NCBI RefSeq assembly: GCF_000801105.2
Contig: NC_079519.1
Coordinates: forward strand, 14,957,828 to 15,021,827
DNA: 64,000 nt
Direction: 5' to 3'
From: Raphanus sativus
Lineage: Eukaryota; Streptophyta; Magnoliopsida; Brassicales; Brassicaceae
Each line of letters starts with the position of its first letter. Within the stretch, counting starts at the first letter, position 1. Below, piece after piece: positions 1 through 10,942 of this stretch. The notes under the pieces are model-generated. The model did no database searches. It was not told where the DNA came from and saw only the letters and a program-made list of their open reading frames with translations. A program made the position numbers and the translations under genes.

Positions 1-1385
1 CGTCGGCCGATATCTTCGTAGGTGTGGGTGGGTGGGTGAGGATGTGAAGCCGTGAATTCAGCATGTGTCAATATCCTTACCGCGTTGCAATCTGCAGTCG
101 TATCCGGAAATGACATCGTTGGTGTCGATCGATGTTGACTAGTTGGTGTCGATCGACACCATTGTGATCCTCTGAAACTTAGTGAACTTTCCACTTCAAA
201 TTCTCCTTCTTGTAGCTTCTCCTGTTTCACCACTTGCCAGAAATCATCATCTATAATGTCATTCACGTGGTGTTTCCTGCTTCCTTCCCCTACTTCCTTA
301 GAAGTTCCAATTCTTCTGATAGAGTCTTCAGTCTGGACAATCTGTGTCTCAAGCTTTTTAACTTGAGTGCAGATGGTGTCTATCCTTGTGGTTAGATTGT
401 TGAAGACAGACTCAATCTTCCCATTGAAGTCTACTGTAAGCTTCTGTTGACCTTCTAGAACTCTATCAATCATGGCATCAAACTTACTCTCCTGGGTGGG
501 TGGTGGTGGGTTTTGGTAAGCTGAGGTGCCGTAGTTCCTGGTGTTGGTGAAGGGTTTCTGATACTGTGAACTCTGGTTGTAGTTACTCTTCTGACCACTG
601 CCAAAAAAGTTTATGTTTCCATTCTGGTTTCCATATCTCTGAAATCCAGTACCTCCAATGTAGTTCACATCTTCCTCTGTATCATCTTCTCTAGCCTCTC
701 CTTCTTCAGCTGAGCAGACTGGCTGCCCCAGAAATGCATGTAAAGCATCTATCTTGGCTCTAACTTCATTCATCTGGTCTTCCCCGATGGCTGCAACCGA
801 TTCCTTCTTGTCAGAGTCAGTGTTCTTGGTGCTGCTGCTGTTGGCTAGGTTCTCAATAAGTCTCACAGCCTCTATTGAATTCCTAGTGTTGAAGTTTCCC
901 TCGCTAGCAGTATCAAGAGCCATCTGATACCTCAAGGCGATACCTCTGTAGAAAGTGCTTAGCAGCTGCACTTCATTGAATCCATGGTGTGGACAGTCTC
1001 GCTGGAAGAACTTAAATCTGATCCACACGTCTTTAAAAGTCTCACCAGGCTTTTGCGCGAAAGTGGCAATTTTGCTCCTTAAGTCTTCAACGCGTGCCTC
1101 ATCAAAGAAATTACGCAGGAAGGCGTTTTTGATGTCGGCCCAGGATGTCAGTGATCCTGTAGGTAGCTGCTTGAGCCAGTGCGAAGCTTCTCCAATCAGT
1201 GAGTATTTGAAGAGCTTGCAGAGTAGGTAGTCCTCAGGGACTCCATCCATACAAATAACAGCGATAAGATCCTCGAACCTCTCCAGATGCTGAGCGTAGG
1301 TCTTTGCGGATTGAGCGTTCCAAGTGTGCAGGATCTTCTGAGAATAGTAGTTGATTTCCCCTGTTACTTCTGGTACTGCTGGGAA
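1..1385 (-). pseudogene. gag: Athila-type gag, long open frame running off the left edge; N-terminus lost
   Basis: Gag forms the retrotransposon particle. Reading the minus strand codon by codon from 1385 to base 1, I find no stop (first in-frame ATG at 1250-1248; about 416 codons from there). The core has retrotransposon-gag features: a W-LKQLP motif, the block LRNFFDEAR, then QRDCPHHGF, and a C-terminal part with heptad-like spacing (about 473-300). It preserves the frame that A2 has lost: A2 lacks seven bases near 4503 that are present here at 566-572. The N-terminal part is damaged. Relative to A2 about 470 bp are missing between two GCATC copies (junction near 1288), this joins the N-terminal and core frames out of phase, and the expected ATG reads ATT (near 1387). 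It is therefore one long open frame but probably not a working gene. Confidence 0.85.
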
Positions 1386-1477
1386 TGTACCTAAAAAGAC
1401 AAGAAAATTTTTAATCAGAAAGGGGGGAAAAAGAAAAACCTAAGATTAATAAGATTAAATCTAATGCCGATCAAAGC

Positions 1478-1495
1478 TCCCCGGCAACGGCGCCA
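1478..1495 (-). other. Primer binding site, tRNA-Asp, element A1
   Basis: The plus strand reads TCCCCGGCAACGGCGCCA, the 3' end of plant tRNA-Asp(GUC) with CCA, so the minus strand is a perfect 18-base primer binding site. It lies four bases inside the LTR end at 1500. A tRNA-Asp primer is typical of Athila elements. Confidence 0.93.
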
Positions 1496-1499
1496 AATT

Positions 1500-2801
1500 T
1501 GATAGTGGTCAAATCACCCAGTAGAGCTTACTCTCTCAAATAAGAGGTACAACTGTAGTACTTAGGGATCGAATCACGAGGAGCTAGGGAACCAATTAAA
1601 TATAATCTACTAATCAATATTAGGTGAAGTTGGTTTTAATGATGGAAATGTAAATAGCAATTCCTAAAATGAGTAAGGTAGTTGCTCTAACTAACAATAT
1701 GATGGGGTGTTTTAATGAAATAAAGAGTGCTAGACTTAGGGCTTTTATTCAGGAATGAAGATTATAATATCTATTAATGCCTAACAAGTTGTTTGCATGA
1801 TACTATAGAACTCAGTCGCTTAACTCTCAGTGATGTCTCACTAGTTAAATAATCTAGATCTCTGGCCTCAACTGTCGTATGTTGACACAGAAAAAGAGTC
1901 GATTGATATCCTTTAGATATATCGATCGATACACCTTTCGTTCGGCGATCGATTCACCTGTCGGGATATCGATCGACGACTACTAGATATGCCTAGGCGC
2001 AAGCTGATAATAAACACTAGATCTTAAGGAGGACGATTAGCTCTTCTCCAACAAGATACTAGTTCAAACAGATAATTCAAGATATCAAAGAACCTCGTGA
2101 TCTATATTCTAGTTAGCTACTCTAGAACAAGCTTAGAGTGCAATCTATTTGATGAATATCACAACTTAGCAATTATAGTTTGAGGCTAATCCCACAAACC
2201 CATTTATAACAATAGATAGATGAAAGAATTGCATAGATAGAATAAAGTAGAAGTACAAATGGAGATAACAAATCTCTCCAATCTCTCAAAACAAATAATA
2301 CTCTAGTCTCTCTCTCTCTCACACTCTCTGCTTTGCCTCTCAAGACTTGTGTTTCTCCAAACTTGCTTGCCGTCAAAAACACTTAGCAGGAATATTTAAG
2401 CATTTCCATTAGGTTAAAAACTCGTCAGGGGCAATCTCGTAATTTGGTGAAGCCTTGGTGAAGTAGTCGGCTAAACCATTTCGTCCTTGATATCGATCGA
2501 CAACACTGGTTGTGTATCGATCGATTATAATCTTCTAGTACGCGGATCTTCTCAGCTACATCGATCGACAACTCTGGATGAGTATCGATCGATTCTTATC
2601 GCAATGTTGACTTCCGACTTGGTCTTGAATGGTCAACTCGGGTGTATCATCTCTTCCACTCCCAAATGCTCCAAAAACATCACTTTATCACAAAATGCTC
2701 CTTGACTTGAAAACATACATAACATGCTAGAAAACAGATTAAATATATAATAAAATACTAGTATACAATGGTTAAAAACGGGTAAAATCCATGGTATATC
2801 A
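1500..2801 (-). mobile_element. LTR of Athila-like element A1
   Basis: The LTR is 1302 bp. On the minus strand it starts TGATATACCATGG (2801) and ends CACTATCA (1500), giving TG...CA ends shared with the LTRs at 9597, 14446 and 30331. It contains several TCGATCGA palindromes (for example near 1920, 2500 and 2580) and a CT microsatellite at about 2310-2335. Short open frames inside it are not conserved as proteins. Confidence 0.92.
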
Positions 2802-2846
2802 AATAAGAGGTTACTCAAATTACTAGTATACCATGCTTAATTCCTG
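2802..2846. other. Scrambled filler between A1 and A2
   Basis: This 45-bp stretch is made of short LTR pieces in inverted order: a piece matching CCTCTTATTT reversed, a piece matching GGGTAATTTGAG reversed, and the LTR start reversed (ACTAGTATACCATG). It joins the intact end of the A1 LTR to the middle of the A2 LTR, as expected from error-prone end joining with template switching. Confidence 0.6.
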
Positions 2847-3113
2847 AATAATCTTCATTTCTGAATAAAAGCCCTAAGTCTAGCACTCTTCATTTCATTT
2901 AAACACCCCATCATATTGTTAGTTAGAGCAACTACCTTGCTCATTTTAGGAATTTCTATTTACATTTCCATCTTTAAAACCAACTTCACCTAGGATTGAT
3001 TAGTAGATTATATTTAATTGGTTCCCTAACTCCTCGTGATTCGATCCCTAAGTACTACAGATGTACCTCTTATTTGAGTGAGTAAGCTCTACTGGGTAAT
3101 TTGAGCACTATCA
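2847..3113 (+). mobile_element. 3' part of the A2 5' LTR
   Basis: This 267-bp piece matches the last part of the complete LTRs (for example 10676-10942 and 12000-12266) and ends GAGCACTATCA. About 1.07 kb of the LTR is missing, including the expected promoter region, so A2 probably has no promoter of its own at this end. Confidence 0.88.
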
Positions 3114-3117
3114 AATT

Positions 3118-3135
3118 TGGCGCCGTTGCCGGTGA
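3118..3135 (+). other. Primer binding site, tRNA-Asp, element A2
   Basis: TGGCGCCGTTGCCGGTGA pairs with the 3' end of tRNA-Asp at 17 of 18 positions (the T at 3133 replaces G). It lies four bases after the LTR end. The copy in A1 is perfect. Confidence 0.9.
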
Positions 3136-3227
3136 GCTTTGATCGCCATTAGATTTAATCTTATTAATCTTAGGTTTTTCTTTTTACCCCCTTTCTGATT
3201 AAAATTTTTTCTTGTATTTTCAGGTAC

Positions 3228-5298
3228 ATGCCCAGTAGTACCAGAAGCAACAGGGGAAATCAACTACTATTCTCAGAAGATCCTGCACACTTGGAACGCT
3301 CAATCCGCAAGACCTACGCTCCGCATCGATCAACAGAACCGCAGTACCGTCGACTGATATTCACGTTCAACCATCGACCGACACTCAGACAGCACCGTCG
3401 ACCGATACCGTTCGCCGATCCACATCGTTTGATATTACTCACCGTACATCGATCGATACTAACCCGCGAAGCATGGTTGCGATTGTTATTCTCACGCAGG
3501 ACCAGAATGGAAACCTGTATGACCAAGATGGTCATCTGCGTAATGCAACAGGTCAGAAGCTAGATGCACAGGGAAACATAATCCCTGAGCCTGAAGCTGA
3601 GGCTACAGGAGAAGCTCAAACACGATCGTTGGCAGACTACAATCGTCCAGATGAGTACTAACCAACAGATCAGCTATTCGGCTTCCAGAGATTCAGAAGC
3701 CGAACTTCGAGCTCAAGCCTCAGTACTACTCTCTCGTGTCTCAGATACCTTATTATGGGTTATCACACGAGCATCCTATGGACCATCTAGAGAGGTTCGA
3801 GGATCTTATCGCTGCTATTCGTATGGATGGAGTCCCTGAGGACTACCTACTCTGCAAGCTCTTCAAATACTCACTGATTGGAGAAGCTTCACACTGGCTC
3901 AAACAGCTACCTACAGGATCACTGACATCCTGGGCCGACATCAAAAAAGTCTTCCTGCGTAATTTCTTTGATGAGGCACGCGCTGAAGACTTAAGGAGCA
4001 AAATCGCCACTTTCGCGCAAAAGCCTGGTGAGACTTTTAAAGACGCGTGGATCAGATTTAAGTTCTTCCAGCGAGACTGTCCACACCATGGATTCAATGA
4101 AGTGCAGCTGCTAAGCACTTTCTACAGAGGTATCGCCTTGAGGTATCAGATGGCTCTTGATACATCTAGCGAGGGGAACTTCAACACTAGGAATCCAATA
4201 GAGGCTGTGAGACTTATTGAGAACCTAGCCAACAGCAGCAGCACCAAGAACACTGACTCTGACAAGAAGAAATCGGTTGCAGCCACCGGGGAAGACCAGA
4301 TGAATGAAGTCAGAGCCAAGATAGATGCTTTACAAGCATTTCTGGGGCAGCCAGTCTGCTCAGCTGAAGAAGGAAAGGCTAGAGAAGATGATACAGAGGA
4401 AGATGTGAACTACATTGGAGGTACTGGATTTCAGAGATATGGAAACCAGAGTGGAAACATAAACTTTTTTGGCAGTGGTCAGAAGAGTAACTACAACCAG
4501 AGTTTCAGAAACCCTTCACCAACACCAGGAACTACGGCAACTCAGCTTACCAAAACCCACCACCACCCACCCAGGAGAGTAAGTTTGATGCCATGATTGA
4601 TAGAGTTCTAGAAGGTCAGCAGAAGCTTACAGTAGACTTCAATGGGAAGATTGACTCTGTCTTCAACAATCTGACCACAAGGATAGACACCATCTGCACT
4701 CAAGTTAAGAAACTTGAGACACAGATTGTCCAGACTGAAGACTTTATCAGAAGAATTGGAACTTCTAAGGAAGTATGGGAAGGAAGTAGAAAACACCACG
4801 TGAAAGCCATTATAGATGATGATTTTCTGGCAAGTGGTGAAACGGGAGAAGCTACAAGAAGGAGACTTTGAACTGGAAAGTTCACTAAGTTTCTGAGGAT
4901 CACAATGGTGTCGATCGACACCAACTAGTCCACATCGATCGACACCAACGATGTCATTTCCGGATACGACTGCAGATTGCAACGCGGTTAGGATATTGAC
5001 ACATGCTGAATTCACGGCTTCACATCCTCACCCACCCACCCACACCTACGAAGATATCGACCGACGAGACGAGCCACTCATCGATCGACACAAAGATGAG
5101 AAACGCATCGATCGACCCTTTTCTCCACCAATCGATCGACAAGCACCTCTGACATACCGAGTGCAACTACCATCGATAGACAGCAACCGAATCAATGCAC
5201 TCAGACCCACACCGAAACCACAAGCTAACCCTATAAAGACTACTAGTACCCTTCAGACACTACACCTACATCAGAGGGAACTGAAGGAAGAAGGTTAA
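3228..5298 (+). pseudogene. gag: Athila-type gag of A2, broken by several frameshifts
   Basis: The start is the ATG at 3228, directly after a TTTTCAG acceptor-like sequence. The N-terminal block has the DPAHLERSIRK-type motif. The next segment (3473-3661), the core (3736-4596) and the later pieces (4593-4871 and 4951-5298) are in different frames. I place frameshifts between 3400 and 3480, near 3658, at a seven-base loss near 4503 (compare A1), at one extra T near 4825, and near 5260. The core (about 3740-4500) keeps W-LKQLP, LRNFFDEAR and QRDCPHHGF. From 4900 onward the sequence is dense in TCGATCGACA, read as SIDR or IDRH peptides. It cannot give one protein as it stands. No zinc knuckle is visible. 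Confidence 0.88.
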
Positions 5299-6473
5299 GG
5301 AGTAGGAAGGAGAAGACTCCTAAGAACCTTAAGGGGGAAGCAAATGAAAAGGAGATTGATGGTTTCACTAAGAGATTTATCAGAATCCCACCAGAGAAAC
5401 CCTTTGAGGAGGTTTACTTCACAAGCAGATTGTGGATGTTCTTCAGAGAAACAAGGGAGACTGAAAATGACATTAGAAGAAGGTTTGACAATGTCAGAGA
5501 AGATATGAGGAAAATGATTACTTTGAAGAAGAAGAGTGATCCTGGGAAGTTTGCAATACCCTGTGTAGTACAAGGGATTGAATTTCATCATGCACTATGT
5601 GACACTGGTTCATCAGTCAGCATCTTACCAAAGGTCATGGCAGATCATCTGGGTCTGCAAGTAGAGCCTTTACCAGAGATCTTTACATTTGTGGATTACA
5701 CTCAGAAAAACTCTGGAGGCTTGATCAGAGACCTGGAAGTTCAGATTGGTAATGCTATCGTCCATGTGGATTTTCATGTCCTAGACATCAAGCTCAATTG
5801 GAACTCTTCCCTCTTACTTGGAAGAGCATTTATGGCTACAGTAGGAGCTATATGTGACATGAACACCAACATGATGTGCTTGACTATGATAGATCCAGAG
5901 ATCCACTACGACCCTGTCAAGCTTGGCAAACCACCAGCCAAAACCGTGGTAAAAGAAGATGATCTCGGTATCGTTGCAGTTTGTCATTGTGATGTCGAGT
6001 ACGAGACAGAGTACTCGGGATCAATCGACAGCACCTTAACTTCATCGATCGACACCAGCAAGTCAGAAGGGATCAACACCAAACATGGATTATCGATCGA
6101 CAGAGACCCACCAGATGATGAACTCGATCTACCAGATCATTGCTACCCGAATTTCGCCTTCCCACCCATCAGTAAAGAAGATGATTACTCTGTAAGGAGT
6201 TGGGCAGATAGCGGATTTCATGAGAGTTTTGCAGTAGATATAGTCAGATCTTCCCACGGTGGAGACCATAGTGAAGAATATGATGCATATTATTTGGAAG
6301 AGAGAGCTTGGGAAAACTACTTGGAGAATGATAGATTTGCAAATCGATTCCCAAAATCGATCGACATCAACGTCCACCATCGATCGATTATCTACTTCAT
6401 CCAGCAAAACGACATCGTCCATCGATCGACATCGCCAGTATCACATCGATCGATATTCACCCGGACGACTTAA
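5283..6473 (+). CDS. Retropepsin-like aspartic protease domain of A2
   Basis: The frame is open from about 5283, with the first in-frame ATG at 5436, to TAA at 6471-6473. About 50 residues after that ATG it shows the active-site motif CDTGSSVSILP, with catalytic Asp and the DTG triad. The second hallmark, hydrophobic-LLLGRAFM, is about 70 residues later. This is the usual one-domain retropepsin of Ty3/gypsy elements, which acts as a dimer and cuts the Gag-Pol polyprotein. The upstream part (KEIDGFTKRFIRIPPEKPFE) is the Gag-protease linker. After the domain the chain becomes acidic and then enters SIDR repeats (5990-6460). In autonomous relatives reverse transcriptase would follow; here the frame simply ends. 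The domain itself has no visible break, but it is cut off from an intact gag frame. Confidence 0.87.
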   Translation, partial: EGRRLRSRKEKTPKNLKGEANEKEIDGFTKRFIRIPPEKPFEEVYFTSRLWMFFRETRETENDIRRRFDNVREDMRKMITLKKKSDPGKFAIPCVVQGIEFHHALCDTGSSVSILPKVMADHLGLQVEPLPEIFTFVDYTQKNSGGLIRDLEVQIGNAIVHVDFHVLDIKLNWNSSLLLGRAFMATVGAICDMNTNMMCLTMIDPEIHYDPVKLGKPPAKTVVKEDDLGIVAVCHCDVEYETEYSGSIDSTLTSSIDTSKSEGINTKHGLSIDRDPPDDELDLPDHCYPNFAFPPISKEDDYSVRSWADSGFHESFAVDIVRSSHGGDHSEEYDAYYLEERAWENYLENDRFANRFPKSIDINVHHRSIIYFIQQNDIVHRSTSPVSHRSIFTRTT

Positions 6474-6523
6474 AGGACAAAATCGGAATTTCACCGATTA
6501 AGGCAACACATGGGTATATAAGG

Positions 6524-7102
6524 TTGACAACACCAGCCACGAAAATTCAAACCTCAACACCTTATACCCAGCAGCTTCCAGCATTCAGAAACTTAACAAT
6601 GGAGGACTGCAACACCATGAACAATCGATCCAACCATGCAGCTAGACGATCACCGTCGACCGCCACCACAACATCACCATCGATCGGCGCCTTCAACAGA
6701 GCTCAATCTTGATTTCATGATCCTTATGATATCAGGAATGTTTCACTAACACCTGATGAATTTGGAATTTTCAGGGACACAGATGGCTATGCAAGGGCAA
6801 TGGATGGAAGAGTTTTGCACATAACCAGAGAAGACATAGCAGACATCCTCCAAGTTGCTAATGGACCAGAAAACCTGTTCACACAGCAACGTGGCCATCC
6901 AGACATCCTAGCTCACGTCCAGGACAACCACCACGTCACCATGAGAGAGGATACAGTTCCTCAAAGTTTCGGTCAACCCAGGAGTTCACCATCGATCGAC
7001 ATCGTTTCAGCACCATCGATCGGGCGGATATCCCAAATCGATCGACAGAGCAAGAGTCAGATCGCTCGACAGACGTTTGGAGTTTGGATGACGTGCCTTT
7101 AA
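6524..7102 (+). pseudogene. Accessory frame of A2, first RDxxGYAR module
   Basis: I do not recognise a known function. One frame runs 6524-7102 with a single TGA at 6710-6712. After the stop it encodes a module centred on FRDTDGYARAMDGR and REDIADILQ (about 6760-6870), followed by SIDI and IDRQ repeats around TCGATCGA motifs. The 6524 start is TTG; no convincing ATG is seen upstream. The frame lies between protease and 3' UTR, where pol is expected. It may be a Gag-like or leftover structural protein of this non-autonomous family. Confidence 0.6.
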
Positions 7103-7106
7103 TACT

Positions 7107-7619
7107 GATGGATCCAGGAGATTCAAATGGGAAGCAAAGGATGAATATGGTATCTACAGAGATGAGTTTGGCTATGCTAGAGGAGTTAATGGTGAAATCA
7201 TCCCTGCTACCAAGGAGCACATAAGGAGAATTCTGGAGAGAGCATCACTTTTTCACAAAGGTTGCTTACGCCTTCCAGAACACATACGCCCTTACCATGC
7301 ATACAGACCACCACCAGTACCCTACAGCAGAGAGGAGATAGATGATATGGTGACTGATGTATGGAGAGCTCAGGCACACCTTGAGGCAGACATGCGCACA
7401 TTGGTGGAAGACACTTTCCAGCCTTTGGATATCAGCTACAAGGATTTCCAAAGTGACATGGCTGAAATAAGAAGGGAGCTTGGAAACATATTAACCATGC
7501 TTGAGAAGGAAGCTACGCTACCAGTATCGATCGACACAGTACATGTACCATCGATTGACATCGGCAAGACTACATCCACGGACCGACCAGAATGTTCATC
7601 ACCTAAGAAAAATGAATAG
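7107..7619 (+). pseudogene. Accessory frame of A2, second RDxxGYAR module plus helical region
   Basis: This frame is shifted relative to the previous one. It contains YRDEFGYARGVNGE and KEHIRRILERA (about 7155-7245), matching the first module at R-D-G-Y-A-R, the following G, and the E-I-IL pattern. Next come a proline-rich stretch, a helical segment (EEIDDMVTDVWRAQAHLEAD, 7335-7395), and again SIDT/SIDI repeats up to TAG at 7617-7619. The two modules look like an old internal duplication. Function unknown. Confidence 0.58.
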
Positions 7620-8300
7620 GAGATTGCTTACATCAATACACGGATTGGAGACGTCTACAGCCCTCTACTTAACAATGTCGAATGGTTAAGCAAGAGGATC
7701 GATCTTCTACAGAAAGAGTTAGCATCAATTCGCAAGAAAGATCAGGCTCATAATGCTACTTTTCCATCGATCGACACAGTCTTCACCATCAATCGACACA
7801 AGGTTCGCAGCACTGGAAGATAGGATGAAAGCATACGAGGAACAACATGATCATTTCAGTTCACATATCATGCGACACGACTGACGCGCACCTAGTAGCA
7901 TCGATCGACACCAAGTCCTTGGCAGAACGAGATCAGTTAATTCATGACAANNNNNNNNNNNNNNNNNNNNNNNNNNNNNNNNNNNNNNNNNNNNNNNNNN
8001 NNNNNNNNNNNNNNNNNNNNNNNNNNNNNNNNNNNNNNNNNNNNNNNNNNGATCGATGCAATACAGAATGAGCTGAGGGAGTTGTCAATATACACCTACC
8101 AGACCATCGACAGGAAGGTTGGCAACATCGAATACATTGAGAATTCTCTGAGGAAGCTTCAAGATACAGTCCTCAAGATAGATAAGAAGCAGCTAAGATC
8201 AGATGATGCCATGAGAAGCTTCGCTGCCACATGGTTTATAAGTAGGAGACACGAAATTGATGATTGTTGTCCGATAATCAGCAGTTTCTGCACCCCCTGA
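7620..8300 (+). pseudogene. C-terminal accessory region of A2, interrupted by an assembly gap
   Basis: Degenerate coding pieces related to the accessory frame of A3 (12300-13079) lie on both sides of the gap. Compared with A3, about 400 bp are missing at 7880, where ATCATGCGAC joins directly to CGACTGACGCG. The piece after the gap (8051-8300) encodes a helical segment and ends SFCTP-TGA, the same ending as A3 (NNCTP-TGA). No enzyme motif is visible. Confidence 0.6.
7951..8050. other. Assembly gap, 100 N
   Basis: Exactly 100 N, the usual placeholder for a gap of unknown length. It falls in the accessory region of A2, so A2's internal length is uncertain. Confidence 0.99.
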
Positions 8301-9596
8301 GTCACACACCTACCAAAGTCAAGCTAAATGACTATAACAAAGCGCTGAGTGGGAGGCAACCCACTATTAGGTTTTCTTTTATTTTCTTTTTAAGTTATTT
8401 TTCATTTTTACTTTTATTTTTCGTATTTATATTTGCAGTTTTTATAAGATCCGAGTAGAATGCTGATTCCGTCGACCGACACCTTGTCGATCAGGTTTAA
8501 TCGTTCTATCTTGTTATAATTATTTAATATGATTTATTTTATTTACCTCACTCCGGCTGTGTTACACTGGGATAGTGTAATTTAAGTCTGGGGGAGAGTT
8601 TACTAATATGTGTTTTTATTTTGGTTTTTATTTAAAATGTTTTTCAAAATTATTTTTCACATAAGTATTAAATAGGAACATTGATATAGATTTATATTTG
8701 ATTGTCTGACCACTCTTTAGCACCATTCTAGATTTACTGATTGCAGATAGTACTAAAGATGCTAAAGTGGATCAACCTGTCATCTATATACACTAGCTGA
8801 GATTGTTTGAAGGAACCAAAATTGACCTCCAACACTAATACTGACTTAATTGCTTGTCTTGGGGCTTGGAAATCACTGGATCGGAATCTTCTTAAAAGTC
8901 TGGAAGGTAAAAAGTCTGTATGTTTCTGGTTCCCTTCCTTCTCTCTCTTCGGCATCTCAAAGATCTAAGTTTATGTTATAAAAGATTGAAATGATTTCTT
9001 GAGAGGCAGAGGGGTAGGAGTGTCTCCTGCGACCCCAGTATTCTAAATCTCAAGGATGATTACACATTGTGGAAACGAGGGATAGGTAAATTACCAGAGA
9101 CCCCAGTATTCGCTACACTTTGTCAAAAAAATGTATGAGTTACAATGCAAATGTCAATGAGATAGACTAGATGACCTTTGTGGCATCGAAACCTGTTGAA
9201 ATTGAAACTAATAAGAGATTCAGAGAAGAGAGATGAGGGGAGAAAGGGATCAGAGAAGACTACCTGTGTGTTCAGATACTTGTTTGAGTTGAATCCATGT
9301 GTCCTTTGATCGATACTCCCAATGTAAAGCCTGCACTTTTATTGTATGTTAAGAAATGAGGTTAGTAGAGGGGAATGTCAGATGGGATTTGCTAAGTTGT
9401 TGACTATATGAGTTTGGTTGCTAAGCTAGGATAAGGCATAATGAACTTCTGTGATTAGGATGTTTAGATATGAATTGCAAACCCATAGAGTGATGACTTC
9501 AATATTTTGAATCTTTGAGTTCCTACTGTTTTCAAACCTTTTCCAAAGATTATTGTTTTTGCTTGAGGACAAGAAAAGGAGTAAGTCTGGGGGAGT
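8301..9596 (+). other. 3' untranslated region and purine tract of A2
   Basis: This region has no coding frame. It begins with the conserved block AAAGCGCTGAGTGGGAGGCA (8339-8358) found in Athila-type 3' regions, repeated in A3 at 13120. It ends with the plus-strand primer site, a purine tract containing AAGTCTGGGGGAG (9583-9595), one base before the LTR. A3 carries the same region at 13080-14445. Confidence 0.8.
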
Positions 9597-10942
9597 TGAT
9601 ATACCATGGATTTTACCCGTTTTTAACCATGGTATACTAGTGTTTTATTATATATTTAATCTGTTTTCTAGCCTGTTAGGTATGTTTTCAGGTTCAGAAG
9701 CGTTTTGTGATAAAGTGATGTTTTTGGAGCATTTTGAAGTGCAAGAGATGATACACCCGAGTTTGACCATTCAAGACCAAGTCGGAAGTCAACATTGCGA
9801 TAAGAATCGATCGATACTCATCATGAGTTGTCGATCGATGTAGCTGAGAAGATCCGCGTACTAGAAGATTATAATCGATCGATACACATCCAGTGTTGTC
9901 GATCGATATCAAGGACGAAATGGTTTAGCCGACTACTTCACCAAGGCTTCACCAAATTACGAGATTGCCCCTGACGAGTTTTTAACCTAATGGAAATGCT
10001 TAAATATTCCTGCTAAGTGTTTTTGACGGCAAGCAAGCTTGGGAAACACAAGTCTTGAGAGGCAAAGCAGAGAGTGTGAGAGAGAGACTAGAGTTTTATT
10101 TGTTTTGAGATATTGGAGAGATTTGTTATCTCCATTTGTACTTCTACTTTATTCTATCTATGCAATTCTTTCATCTATCTATTGTTATAAATTGCTTAGC
10201 TATGCCTGAGTAGTCTACTTGTTAGATCTAGGGTTTAAATAGGTTTGTGGGATTAGCCCCAAACTATAATTTCCAAGTTGTGATATTCATCAAATAGATT
10301 GCACCCTAAGCATGTTCTAGAGTAGCTAACTAGATTATAGATCACTAGGATCTTTGATATCTTGAATTATCTGTTTGAACGAGTATCTCCATGGAGAAGA
10401 GCTAACCGCCCTCCTTGAGATCTAGTGTTCATTATCAGCTCGCGCCTAGGCATATCTGGAAGTCGTCGATCGATATCCCGACAGGTGAATCGATCTCCGA
10501 GCGGAAGGTGTCTCGATCGATATCTCTAAAGGATATCGATCGACTCTTTTTCTGTGTCAACATACAACAGTTGAAGCCAGAGATCTAGATTATTTAACCA
10601 GTGAGACATCACTGAGAGTTAAGCGACTGAGTTCTATAGTATCATGCAAACAACTTGTTAGGCATTTATAGATATTATAACCTGCATTCCTGAATAAAAG
10701 CCCTAAATCTAGCACTCTTCATTTCATTTAAACACCCCATCATATTGTTAGTTAGAGCAACTACCTTGCTCATTTTAGGAATTGCTATTTACATTTCCAT
10801 TTTTAAAACCAACTTCACATAGGATTGATTAGTAGTTTATATTTAATTTGTTCCCTAGCTCCTCGTGATTCGATCCCTAAGTACTAAAGCTGTACCTCTT
10901 ATTTGAGAGAGTAAGCTCTACTGGGTAATTTGAGCACTATCA
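9597..10942 (+). mobile_element. 3' LTR of Athila-like element A2
   Basis: The LTR is 1346 bp, starts TGATATACCATGG and ends GAGCACTATCA. It has clusters of TCGATCGA at 9808-9905 and about 10468-10545, a GA-rich microsatellite at about 10065-10090, and a TTAAATATT sequence at about 10000 that could be the TATA region. It matches A1's LTR in reverse and A3's and A4's in direct orientation. Confidence 0.92.

Larger units (their letters stand above)
1..2801 (-). mobile_element. Athila-like LTR retrotransposon A1, 5' part, minus strand
   Basis: From right to left on the minus strand the element shows a 5' LTR (2801-1500), a tRNA-Asp primer binding site (1495-1478), a leader and a gag frame that runs off the left edge. 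The order LTR, PBS, gag fixes the orientation. The gag and LTR closely match A2 in the opposite orientation, so A1 and A2 lie head to head. No target-site duplication can be tested because the 3' half is outside the window and the right flank is rearranged. Confidence 0.88.
2847..10942 (+). mobile_element. Non-autonomous Athila-like retrotransposon A2
   Basis: The element has a 5'-truncated LTR (2847-3113), a PBS (3118-3135), gag (3228-5298), protease (to 6473), accessory frames with TCGATCGA repeats (6524-8300), a long 3' untranslated region, a purine tract (9583-9596) and a full 3' LTR (9597-10942). The internal part is about 6.5 kb and shows none of the reverse transcriptase, RNase H or integrase expected in autonomous Athila elements. 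A2 would need those enzymes from a relative. There is no duplication at its ends; both junctions are rearranged. Confidence 0.88.

Noticed and set aside
955..1230. Plus-strand 91-codon ORF, mirrored by a minus-strand ORF at 3843-4118
   Set aside because: Both are the antisense shadow of the conserved gag core in A1 and A2.
1478..1495. tRNA-Asp gene
   Set aside because: Only the last 18 bases match the tRNA 3' end with CCA, and it sits next to an LTR: a primer binding site, not a gene.
9553..9843. ORFs crossing the start of the Athila LTRs (also 2487, 9694, 11015 and 14408)
   Set aside because: They cross the LTR border or TCGATCGA repeats, differ between copies, and resemble no protein.
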